From: Mytilus galloprovincialis
Lineage: Eukaryota > Mollusca > Bivalvia > Mytilida > Mytilidae
Assembly (NCBI RefSeq): GCF_965363235.1
Contig: NC_134839.1
Span: 112,958,517 to 113,022,516, forward strand
Length of the DNA: 64,000 nucleotides
Direction: 5' to 3'
Shown here: piece after piece, positions 22,380-35,100 of the stretch
Position numbering within the stretch: position 1 is the stretch's first letter
Layout: each line of letters begins with the position of its first letter
The notes under the pieces: model-generated
What the model was told of the DNA's origin: nothing
The model's input: the letters and a program-made list of their open reading frames with translations, nothing else
Databases searched by the model: none
Program-made: the position numbers and the translations under genes

Positions 22380-25300
22380 GACTGACACTGATTTAGTAGA
22401 GAAATTGATTGTTGTTGTATGATGTACTTCTAAACAGGAATTGGTTGGTGTTGTTACTTCATAATACTAAATGATAGCTTTATTGGTTGGTGATGTGTGG
22501 TGTACTTCTGAACAGTAATGGTAGCTTTATTGGTTGGTGTTGTACGATATACTCTTGAACAGGAATGGTAGCTTTATTGGTTAGTGTTGTACGATATACT
22601 CTTGAACAGGAATGATAGCTTTATAGTTTGGTAGTGTATGAAGTTATTCTAAACAGGAATGGTAGCTTTATTGGTTGATGTTGTATGATATACTCTTGAA
22701 AAGGAATTGTAGCTTTATTTGTTGGTGGTGTTTGAAGTTCTTCTAAACATTAATGGTAGATTTATTGGCACCAATGGTGGTGTCTGATGTATTTCCAAAC
22801 AGGAATGGTAGCTTTTGTATGATATACTCTTGAACAGGAATGGTAGCTTTATTGGTTGGTGGTGTATGATGTACTTCTAAACAGTAATGGAGGTTTATTG
22901 GTTTGTGGTAAATGGTGTACTTCTATACAGGAAAGGAAGTTTTATTGGTTGGTGGGGTAAATCAGTAAGGGTAGCTTTATTGGTTATTGGATGCACTTCT
23001 AACACATAAATGGTAGCATTATTAGTTGGTGGTGTATGATGTTCTTCTGAACAGGCATGGTAGCTTTATTGGTTGGTGGTGTTATTCTAAACAGTAATGG
23101 TAGCTTTATTGGTTCGTGGTTTAAAATGAACTTCTAAACAGGAATGGTAGCTTTATTGGTTGGTGTTATATGATGTACTAATAAACAGAAATGGAAGCTT
23201 TATTGGTTGGTGGTGTATGGTGTACTTCTATACAGGAATGGTAGCTTTATTGGTTGGTGGGGTATGGTGTACTGCTGTACAGGAATGGAAGCTTTATTGG
23301 TTGATGGTGTATGAGGTACTTCTAAATAGGAATGGTAGCTTTATTGGTTTGTGGTGTATGGTGTACTTCTAAACAGGAATGGTAGCTTTATTGGTTGGTG
23401 ATGTTATTCTAAACAGTAATGGTAACTTTATTGGTTTGTGGTTTAAAATGTTCTTCTAAACATGAATGGTAGCTTTATTGGTTGGTGTTATATGATGTAC
23501 TAATAAACAGAAATGGAAGCTTTATTGGTTGGTGGTGTATGGTATACTTCTAAACAGGAATGGTAGCTTTATTGGTTGGTGGTGTTATTCTAAACAGTAA
23601 TGGTAGCTTTATTGGTTTGTCGTTTAAAATGCACTTCTAAACAGGATTGGTAGCTTTATTGGTTGGTGTTGTCTGGGGTACTTCTAAACAGAAATGATAG
23701 ATTTATGGTTGGTGGTGTATGGTGAACTTCTGAGCAAGAGTGGTAGCTTTATTGGTTGGTGTTTTATGATTTACTTCTATACAGGAATGGTAGCTTTATT
23801 GGTTGGTGGTGTATGATTAACTACTGTACAGAAATTGTAGCTTTATTGGTTGGTGGTGTATGGTGTACTTTTATACAGTAATGGTAGCTATATTGGTTGG
23901 TTGTATATGATGCACTTCTAAACAGGAATGATGGCTTTATTGGTTGTTGATGTATGGTGAACTTCTGAACAGGAATGTAAGCTTTATTGGTTGGTTTTGT
24001 TTGGTGAAATTCTAAATAAAAAGGAATGGTAGCTTTATTGGTTGGTGGGGTATGGTGTACTTCTAAACAGGAATGGTAGCTTTATTGGTTGGTGGTGTTA
24101 TTCTAAACAGGAATGGTAGCTTTATTGGTTGGTGGTGTATGATGCACTTCTAACACAGAAATGGTAGCTTTATTAGTTGGTGGTGTATGATGTTCTTCTG
24201 TACAGGAATGGTAGCTTTATTGGTAAGTGTTGTATGATGTTCTTCTGTACAGGGATGGTAGCTTTATTGGTTGGTGGTACAACAAATGGAAGTTTTACAG
24301 CCCTCGCACAGTCAGCTCGGTGCCCGAAGGCGTTTGGTGAACGTTTGAATAATTTTGTGCCATCGGTCAGGAACGAGTGGTGGTCGCCATTTTGGGGGTT
24401 GCCATCTTGGTTTTGTGAGTTCTTTTTGGTTTGTTTACTATTTTGGTGTTATTTCTTCTTTCACAACGGCTGCTTTCAGGGCCAGTTTGGTCAGCTTGGC
24501 AGCCCGCTAACCTCGATGATGGAGTACTGGTAGATGAGTCGTGGACGTAGTTCTAAAGATGACAGGAAGAGTTATCAGGACCAAAGCTGTGAGGCAGTGA
24601 AATGAAGGTCAATCACCCAACACCTAGGATACAGCCCTCGGACGTTAATCGGCATAACACTCCCCATGATACAATGGTTTTGAAGTGCATGTTAACGCGG
24701 GTACGCCAACTACTACGTCTACTGTACGGCATGGATTGGTTTCTGTCATCTTAAGTAGTAAGTCGTTGATCATCTAACTGTAAACCCTCATCGAAGATAG
24801 CAGGTAAAGGAGAGCTGGCCCAGCACGTCCGTTCAGTTGTAATGACTGAGACATGACTGATTGAATGGGTTGGTGGTATATGATGCACTCTTGAAGACAA
24901 ATGATAACTTAATTAGTTGATTGTGTATGGTGTACTTTTGTTTAGGAATGGTAGCTTTATTGCTTGGTGTTGTATTCTGTACTTCTGTACAGGGATGGTA
25001 GCTTTACTGGTTGGTGGTGTAGGGTGTACTTGTGAACAGGAATGGTAGCTTTATTGGTTGTTGTTGCCTGGTGTACTTCTGAACAGGAATGGTAGCTTTA
25101 TTAGTTGGTGGTGTATGATGTACTGATAAACAGGAATGGTAGCTTTATTGGTTGTTGGTGTATGATGTACTGATAAACAGGAATGGCAGCTTTATTAGTT
25201 GGTGGTGTGTGGTGTACTTCTGTACAGGAATGGTAGCTTTATTAGTTGGTGTTGTCTGATGTACTTCTAAACAGGAATGGTAGCTTTATTGGTTGGTAGT

Positions 25301-25568
25301 ATATGATGCACTCTTGAAGACGAATGATAACTTAATTAGTTGATTGTGTATGGTGTACTTTTGTTTAGGAATGGTAGCTTTATTAGTTGGTGTTGTCTGA
25401 TGTACTTCTCAACAGGAATGGTAGCTTTATTGATTGGTTGTGTATGGTGTACTTCTGACAGGAATACTAGCTATATTCGTTGGTGTTATCAAAGGTGCTC
25501 TTGAGTGGTAATAGTAGCTTTATTGTTTGGTGGTGTGTTGTTTACTTTTGAATAGGAATGGTAGCTTT
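22380..25568. repeat. ~48-bp minisatellite array
   Basis: More than fifty variants of a unit centred on GGAATGGTAGCTTTATTGGT followed by TGGTGGTGTATGATGTACTT and CTAAACA. Length variants (GTTATTCTAAACAG) interleave with the standard unit. The array is interrupted at 24,274-24,868. Occasional long open frames are by-products. It lies just 3' of the TMC gene. Confidence 0.95.
24274..24868. mobile_element. ~0.6-kb GC-richer insertion in the minisatellite
   Basis: The array stops after GGTTGGTGGTA and resumes with GGTTGGTGGTA after about 595 bases of unrelated, GC-richer sequence. The left part (CAACAAATGGAAG...ACAGCCCTCGCACAGTC) matches a motif seen near 26,910, 48,130-48,180 and 50,040-50,160, and ACAGCCCTCG occurs again at 24,651. 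No protein, no inverted ends; class unassigned. Confidence 0.6.
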
Positions 25569-26190
25569 TTTTGCTGCTTAGGTTTTTAGGGTTGACAAAA
25601 AAAAAAAAGGAAATGAAAACAAAAATTTTTTTTTTATTATGGAACACAAACAACAACCATGACACTTTAAATAAAAACGAGAGGATCACCTGAGCCTGCT
25701 ACCTCAAAAAAAAAATAAACATTTCAGGCAGCAACTCCAGATTATCAGAGTTTTTAGAAAAAAGCTGAGTAGAGAGATCTTTTTAAGCTGATCATTTCTG
25801 CAATTAATATTTTTGACATTGTGCCAAAACTATTCAAGATAACTGCTAAAACTGTGAAAATCAGTAAAATAAGATATTTCAGGGGTATAAACTCCCCAGG
25901 AATTGTTTATCTCCAACTTCCTGTGTAGATGCATCTAGTCATACTAATCTTTTTTGCTTTAACATTTTAAACCTAAATTTTTAATGATAACTGTCAAAAA
26001 CTGAAAAGAAAATAAATAACTTTGTATTGATGCATCTCAAGAGATTTTTTAGATTTACCATCATCTCAAAGTTGATTATATATATGAAAATACTTTCATT
26101 TCAGATGAAATATTCAATATAGAGTGTTCAGATTTTCTCAAAATTTTAAGGTCAAAAGAACTTTGTCAAATGTCTTCTTCACTAGTGTTA
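25569..26190. other. 3' flank of TMC, with old repeat traces
   Basis: Homopolymer A/T runs, then about 25,690-26,050 with TATTCAAGATAACTGC and TTTCAGGGGTATAAACTC, which resemble decayed pieces of the ~500-bp HINE core. Part is probably TMC 3' UTR. Confidence 0.4.
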
Positions 26191-29100
26191 TTAGTTCCAC
26201 ATGATTCCAAGTTCTTGCATTTTTTTCATTCGTTGTCGATTATCTTCTCTTTCCTGTAAATATACATCAATTTTATTTTTTCATCAGATAAAAGAAAGAA
26301 AAACTGAAATACAAAACATTGATCCAAGCATAATTTGATATAGTTTCTTCTGCCTCTTTACCCAAACTAAAAACAAGTTTTTGAGACACTTTCTAAATAG
26401 TGTGCCACTATCATCAATAATTCTGCTTTAGAAGAAGGTCCTTGAAGGAAAAACTTAAACTGGTGTGGCTATGTATCATCACCAGGCACGTTTACTTGTG
26501 TGTTTTGGCCTGACCTACTTTTTATTTGTCAAAGTTTTTTCCCACTGGTACACATAACTTATAAGTCAACAAATGAAAACTACATTTGAGCTATTGTGTT
26601 TACTCTGTAGTCTGACACAAGGGATGCCTTTTGGACAAGAAAACTCAGGTTATTGGGAATTTGATGGGATGTGTTGAATGGGTCGAAGCAAAAAAGAGAA
26701 AATCTTGTAATAGCATACAGGTTGGGAAATGGCCAGGGGGATGAACAGTTCAGTACACTTTATTTTTTGGAAATCACGAGAAATCGTCCAATACTTAGCT
26801 ACTTTTCACAACTTCAGTATAGTAGGGGTAGAATGATCATATAATGTTTTGTTGTAATAAAATGCTGAAAATAAACAATTACAGGAACTGCTGAAAGTTT
26901 GACATTTTTAAATACGAGGGCTGTTTAGCCAGTCAATGGTCGTTAAAAACTACCATCATCATTACAGGAACTGCTACCCATTCTTAAATGGTTTTTTAAC
27001 CCTTCAAGAAATCAAATTAACAACAACACTTGGGTCCTTTGGTAAATGCATTACAAAAAATTGTGTTCTTGTAACCTGTAGTCCTTAAGCGGAGATGATT
27101 GTATTTCTGTACTTCAGGAGAGACAACAATTGTGGTTTTGATAGATAGAGTATTAACTGTGATACATACATGAGTAAGTTCTGCCTGGAGAAGAAGTCGA
27201 TGCTGTTTCTCCCCTGCAAAGATCTTTCTCTGGTAGCTCAACAATGATCTGAAACAAACAATTTTGGCTCTTATTAAATGGAATTATTAAAACATTGACT
27301 ATGTCTTATTCCATAAAACAATCGATAATTTTACAATGTACAAAATAGGACTATCGATAAGTCAACTTAAATTAGACTGATCTCTCATTTTCCCTTTACA
27401 TAGTATAACAAACAGTATTGCATTTAAGTTTCTATTGTGGATTTATTATGATTAAATGGATACCAATTTTCGTGGATTTCCTGGGTATAGGTGAACAATG
27501 AAATTAAAAAGTTCAACAGACTAGACAAAACCACAATATTAAATATCCACAACTATGTAAGTTTTTCTTAATCCACCAAAAATTGGTACCCATGAAAATA
27601 GATTAAACCACAGTATTCATGCTCACTAAACAGACTGTGTCATTTGGTCTCTTTTGGAGAGTTTTCTCTGATTGGCAATAATACTTTGTTGAAGGCTGTA
27701 CGGTGAACAATTGTTGTTAATTATTGTGCCATTTGGTCTCTAGTGTCATTGGCAATCATACCACATCTTCTTTTTTATAATAACTAATAATTACATTACA
27801 TGTATGTTTCAGAAGAATCCTTTATTTTGATTGGATAACAATGCTTGTGCGTCATATTAAAATTCACCTTCATAACCCAATGTAGTTTAAAATTCATTAT
27901 GACACGTGCTATCACAAAAAAGTGCACAGGTTATTTAAAGAAATATATGATAAAAAAAAATCGATTTTTTATTATCATAGCAAAACAATGTAATTACAGT
28001 ATTGAATGCTTCTTTTAGTAATTTCATAGTGATCTTGCACACATTTTTAGAATGAAGCTCTTCGGCACTTAATACAAAATGTACTTCAGTCAACACTTTT
28101 ACATCCCAATGAATTTACTAAAAGAAGCATTCAAATTTTACATAAGGTGTCATGTAAGATTCAAATTAAATAAGGTGTCATTTAAGATTCCTTACATAAG
28201 GTGTCATTTAAGATTCCTTACATAAGGTGTCATTTAAGATTCAAATTAAATAAGGTGTCATCTAAGATTCAAATTAACATGACTTATAGACAATCATTGG
28301 TTAGCAAAATAAATTATCCTCACTTTATTTATAGCTTGCTGCAAGACTGTAGGTTTTACTTCAATAATGCTTATTCATGTAAAACAAACTGATATTCTGT
28401 AATTTGACATCCTTTCGTGATTGTATTATTCAATCATTTTTTTTTTATGTTTTCATTGATTTTTAAATATTTAGAAATGGCACTAGGCAAGTATTTAATA
28501 CTTTTAAACATTTTCCAATGTTTAGAAGGAAGATTTTCAAAAAGTTTATGGATATATATAGATGATAATATATTTTTGAAAAAGGGCAAGAACCTAAAAA
28601 AGTTATGTCTTAACTGTTACCATGGTTACCTAAACTAGATATAGGTGCACTTTTATCAATTCACTAAATGTGGTTAGTATATGTAAAATGAAACTGCTTC
28701 AGGATTACTTACACAAGGATAAGAAAGAGAGGAATGAGAACTGAATCAGAAGATAGCCATTGAAGGACCTCCTTTAATATATCCAAGTTTAGTTGTCTTT
28801 TAAACTTTCCATAGGCCTCTGTTGGTTTCTTGTCACTGAATGGACCACAATATTTCCCAGGGATTGATGTCTGGCCAAGCTGTATAACACGGTGACTTAA
28901 AAGACAATCTTTCAAATAATATTAATTATTACAAAAATATAACCTAAACATTGTCTTGTATGACATTAGAGAAAATTCTTTATAATGTTATTTAGCAAAG
29001 GCAACATAAAATATCCTCAGATGGCTGATACCATTTAGATAACCTAGCATTTCACAAAGTTCTATATCAAACTTTATCTTTGGTTTTCAATATAATCTGG

Positions 29101-32100
29101 CAAGAGTTTTCTACCATGTCATGTTTTGACCTTGACTTATCAACTGAACTTTTATGAACATTTTTGACTTGGAATTTCTACTAGATTAACAATAATCTAG
29201 GTTTACTTTGATTTACTGTTTCCAAGGCTGTAAAGCTTGGAAATTTTACACTTTAACTTTTGACTTATTCGAAACCCTAATTATTTCAACAATAATATCC
29301 TAATTAACATTTTCTGTAAGAAAACTTCAAATAATGAAAAAGTTCAGACTATATATACAACTTTCCTTGCAAAACCTTCTAAAATGTTACAACAAAATAT
29401 TTTCTGAGGTTTAGCTAGTTTTTTTTTAAAGCTAATACTTTGGCTTTTTTTTAAAGCTAATACTTTGTTGTGCAGTATGGATAGCAATACTGTTTAATAA
29501 AGAAATTATTATTTCACTGGCAATAAAATCAAAAAGGCATTGGAAGAAATGACATTAGACAGAAATCAACTAAGACAACCTTATTACATTTGATTGACGA
29601 GAACTCAATCTTTACTATACTATAATTTTGGAGGTCAGGCAATTAACATTAGAAATGTAAGCAAACATGTTTCTGTCTGTTATAAGCTCAAAGAGCTTAT
29701 ATGTTATGTCCTTGTTTTAGTATACTATGCTGAATTCAAATAAAGCTGATTTATTATCTCCCTTACCTTCCAACTATAGATACAGGTGCTATTATTACCA
29801 CCAGAGTTGTCAGCAGGAATCCCATGATGAATGCTGTGTTACGAGAGTGGTTTATTATCTCCCTTACCTTCCAACAACTACAGATACAGGTGCTATTATT
29901 ACCACCAGAGTTGTCAGCAGGAATCCCATAATGAATGCTGTGTTACGAGACTGGTTTATTATCTCCCTTACCTTCCAACAACTACAGATACAGGTGCTAT
30001 TATTACCACCAGAGTTGTCAGCAGGAATCCCATAATGAATGCTGTGTTACGAGACTGGTTTATTATCTCCCTTACCTTCCAACAACTCCAGATACAGATG
30101 CTATTATTACCACCAGAGTTGTCAGCAGGAATCCCATAATGAATGCTGTGTTACGAGACTGGTTTATTATCTCCCTTACCTTCCAACAACTCCAGATACA
30201 GGTGCTATTATTACCACCAGAGTTGTCAGCAGGAATCCTATAATGAATGCTGTGTTACGAGACTGGTTTATCTCCCTTACCTTCCATTGAAACATTGAAA
30301 CATTTTATTTCACTAAAGGCCTCACATGAGGCCTGATAGTACAACAATATAACAAATAAGATATAATGCATGAACAAATAATTTACAAATGCATGAATAA
30401 ATGGGAAGGTAAATATCATTTGTAAACTGACATTACAATTTACAGAACTTGGCTAAGCCAACAAGAACAAATTTATCTTTGCTGTTCATTAAATTAGAGA
30501 AACTCATAGTATTTTTAACTTTACAAATATCTGCAGGCAAAAATTTTAGCCTTTCAGCATCAAAGAAAGTACAATCATATATATAATGAAATTCATCTCC
30601 TAGCACATTGCTGTGTCATAAATCACATATTCTTTCTGATCTATCAATGCTATAAAATCTACCACATTCAATAGGTAACTTATGACTACTGCACCTATAT
30701 TTACACAAATTAATTCTTAGATTCCAACAACTACAGATACAGGTGCTATTATTACCACCAGAGTTGTCAGTAGGAATCCTATAATGAATGCTGTGTTACG
30801 AGACTGGTTTATTATCTCCCTTACCTTCCAACAACTACAGATACAGGTGCTATTATTACCACAAGCGTTGTCAGCAGGAATCCCATAATGAATGCTGTGT
30901 TACGAGACTGGTTCCATCTTTTTATGGGGGGTTTACATGTATATTTAATTATGGCATAATTCAGGAAAAAGAAAACCAGGCTAGACAAGGCACCCAACAG
31001 TGGCATCAAAGGGCAGGCTATAGTTCCTACCTGTAATGTAAGATACAGAAGACAAGTTATAATAAGTTTTTCAGACTGAAATATTTACACAAAATAGAAT
31101 TATCTTAATACTTTAAACAACAGGTGCCTGTATTGCTCATCCGTTACCTTATACTTATTCATTTATATTTCACATTGACACATTATGTGATATAATCCTA
31201 AAAGGATTTGATGGAGATGGGTTGACACTTTTTGTTGTTTTGTTTCAAATGATCTATCATAGCATTCAAGAGCATAGGCAAACATTTGATAGTTGTTCTA
31301 AATTTGTTTGTTAAGGACAGTAACTCCTAAGAATTATTTTTTGGTGGCAATGGGAAGAAGGTATATTTTGACATAATAAGCATTTTTAACTCATCAGATT
31401 TTCAATATCTATTACTGATATCAAAACATCTGACAACTTATGCATTGAAGCCTTCTGTTCTATCTTTAGCCACATGGCCATGTTGGTCGATTGCTCAACA
31501 GATCCACTTCCTGTATACAAAGTGATAGGATGTGTCGCTGGAATAGGTAACCTTTTCAGACTGGAAAATATGTGAATAGCTTGGAAAAACTATCAGAAAT
31601 ATTTGATAAGGTCAATAAAGTTCCCATAACTTCTTCGTCTGTTATCTTTCTTGGTGTTCCCAGCAGCTGTTTTCATCAACCAATTTTTCTCTTTTTGGCT
31701 CTTTGATATTTCACTCTTTCATTACAGACCATTACACACAAGGTGTAACCCAAACATTATAGGAAAAAATTACATTTGTACCCACACAATATATGAATAG
31801 GTATACATTTTTAAAATCTGAGTTATATGAAAAGAGTGGGGTAACAGAACCCAAGCAGCACCCATATCAATTACCCGTCGAGGTAGATAGAAACAAACTG
31901 AAACATAACACTAAATACCCCCAGGATGGTTCAGTTAAAGTTTGGTTAAAAATGATCCATTGATTTCAAAAGTTTTTTTTTTTTATCTAAATAACAAAAT
32001 GAAATTATTATTATACCCAGACTAATCCCTGTCTATAGATCAAAACCAGTACAGCTGCTGATATATTAAACTCTGATTTCTCTTTGGTATATTTATACTT

Positions 32101-35100
32101 TGCAATACTCATTGCAGTACTAACAACAGCCTGAAAAGTATAAACAGAAACTACAACTACTAACAATTACTATAACAAAAACAAACAACAGCTCCAAAAA
32201 CTTGAATTGCTCTCCGGGTTCTAAAGGTAGAAGTATACTCATCAGGACGTTTTTATTCCATTTCACTGCATCTGTTTTCACAATAAAATCAAAATATTAT
32301 TTCCCTGGGTGTTTCAAAAAATATAATTTATTGTGCAAACTTTGTTTTATGTAAGTATTCTGTGTTTATTGAAGTATCTTTGTAGGATTTAAAAGCTATG
32401 CTGATCAGACCATTATATCTTGTACTGTTTTGTATCTTGAATCAAAAATGATTTGATTTGATAAATCCTTCTAGATTTAGTCCTATAGTATAAAAATACA
32501 TTTTACAATGTTTTATTATTTTTGTCTTTTATGAATTAAATCTAAAACAAGTGAAAGTGTGAGCTATTGCTCACTGATGATACCCCGCCCCAATATCTTG
32601 GTAGACAGGAAGTTGATGAGTGATGAATCTGAAAACGCATCACACAGTATAGCTGACTTATAAACTCTGAAACCAAATTTCAGAAATCATTGTATTGTAG
32701 TTCCTGACAAAAATGCGACCAAAATTATTCATTGGATGGATGGACAAATGGATGGATGGACTGACAGATGGCAGACAGAGGTAAAACAGTATACCCCCAC
32801 TTTTTAAAGCAGAGATAAAATAAAAAAATCTGATTGCTGTTTATTGAGTCAATTTAACAAGGCACCATAGGACAGCAATATTAAAGTATACAGAAGTTAC
32901 TTACATGCACAATTGTATCCATAATAACCAGTTTGTAAAACTCCTGGCCAATCACTGTCCCTGTACATCCTCCTGTTAACTGGAAAATAAGTATTTTAAT
33001 AATGTCATTGTATACCAGTTATGAAATTTATGGCAAAACATCAAAATATGCACTTACAATACATTTCATTGCTTTTTGAACATTTCAATCAATTAAAACT
33101 TTTTTTCACTGTTTGAATTTCTGCAACACTATCAAATTTGTACATTCATTTTGCCATACACAGCCAAACTACAGAGCTCCAAAGTTTCCAGCACTTTCAT
33201 CAACGTTATTCTGTAGGGTAGTGTGGAAATTATTTATGTACCGTAAATACATAATCTTGATTCCTGTACAACTGAGAGAGTATGACCATCTGATTAGATT
33301 TTAATTTCCTAAATATTTTGTGCAGAATAAAATCAAACCTTTTCACCTGTTTGCTCAACATGTGTTGGAAATGAGGATGCATACATTTTTGTCACGTGAT
33401 GATGGAAGTCGCATGACAGATTGGTCTGAAAACCTTTTTCTGGAACTGACCTTATAAGAGCAAACAAGTAATCCATACTAAGGATAAAGATTCTTCGCAG
33501 CGTAATACTCAGCTCTCTCCCCACTCACATAATGTTCTATAAGATATGACTTACTTCTGTAGAGTTTTTGTAGAGCGTGACAATTAGAGCAAACAAGTTA
33601 GCCATTCTTAGGATAAAGATTCTTGACAGTGTAATACGCAGCTCTTTCTTCCCACTTGAATAGTGTTCTAGATAACCTGGTAACTGAAATAAAAACATAT
33701 GTAAGAGGCATTATAATAAATGATAATTCCTTCTCTCATGCAATAATAAAAGAGAGTGTCCCTTTTTAGATTCTTGAATAATATAATGAAATAAGAAGAA
33801 GTGGTATTATTGCCAATGAGACAACTCTTAACAAGTGACAAACTATATGTCAGAGTACAGCCTTCAGCAATGAGCATAACCTTAACTGTATAGTAAGGTT
33901 GGAATGACAAATGTAAAACAATTAAATCAAGATAACTAATGATCTATGTACAAAAAAAAAAAAAAATGGAAAAAACAAATATGATATAGCAGCAAATTAC
34001 AACCACTAAATTACAGGCCCCTGGCTGCATGGCTAATGGGGGCAGAGCAGTCATCTATGCAGTATGGGCTTTGCTCATTGTTGAAGGCCGTACTCTAACC
34101 TTTAGTTGTTAGTTTTTGTGTCATGTGGTCTCTTGTGAAGAGTTGTCTCATTGGCATTCCTACCACATCTTCTTTTTTATCTTACAATGACAAAAAATTC
34201 TGAAAGGAAATTGAGGATTTTCATCTGATTTACAGAATATTGAAATAAAATCAATACCATAGAAACAATCAGTGGTATTATGATGTTGATCAAACTGAAG
34301 ATTATAGATGGTAGGTACACGCTCAGGAAATCTTTACTGTCAGAAAACTTCTCATACAGTACCAGCCAAACAATGGTAGCACATCCTCCACCAATCAAAA
34401 TACTGAAAAATATAGATAAATATCACATGGGAGATACAGTCAGGAAATCTTTACTGTCAGAAAACTTCTCATAGAGTACAAGCCAAACAATGGTAGCACA
34501 TCCTCCTCCAATCAAAATACTGAAAAACATATATAAATATCACATGGGAGATACAGTCAGGAAATCTTTACTGCCAGAACACATCTATAAATCTTATTCA
34601 CCTCAAATGTATGAGACAACAATTTTTTTCTTTTACCGTATAGCTTACCAAATGGTACATACAATGTCAATTGAACATACCTTGAACATTAACCACACAA
34701 TTTTCTTATATATACATAGAGAATATCATATAGCTTTTTCAATATCGCATCCGTATCAACCCGAGACACCAATATAATCCCAAGAGCTCTGCTCGAGGGA
34801 TTATATTGGTTGAGGGTTGATATGGTGTGTGATATGGAAAAAGCCATATCATATACACTTTATTATATACATAAATTTCAAGTAGATGTTTTTTATGTGA
34901 CATGACGTCATACAGATAAGGAGGATTGAAGTGACGTCATACAGATTATAGGTTTGACATGACGTCATACAGATTAGGGTTTTGATAAAGCTTTTGCAAC
35001 AGTGACTGCAATCGATGACGTGACGTCATACAGATTAAAGGTGTGATAAAGCTTTTGCAACCATGCTGATATCGATATCATCACGGGTGGCTGATACAGT

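Noticed and set aside
23160-24533. Open frames of 70 and 118 codons across the minisatellite
   Set aside because: Low-complexity translation of the repeat; the second also runs into the unrelated insertion.
24274-24868. Assignment of the minisatellite insertion to a known transposon class
   Set aside because: No coding sequence, no inverted ends and no family I recognise, so it is left unclassified.
22380-25568. Possible CRISPR-like array
   Set aside because: Units vary throughout, there are no unique spacers of constant length, and the genome is eukaryotic.
29727-30290. Four overlapping plus-strand open frames of about 100 codons with repeated peptides
   Set aside because: They are antisense to the exon-13 array; the 104-bp period cycles the frames and the conserved sense is the TMC strand.
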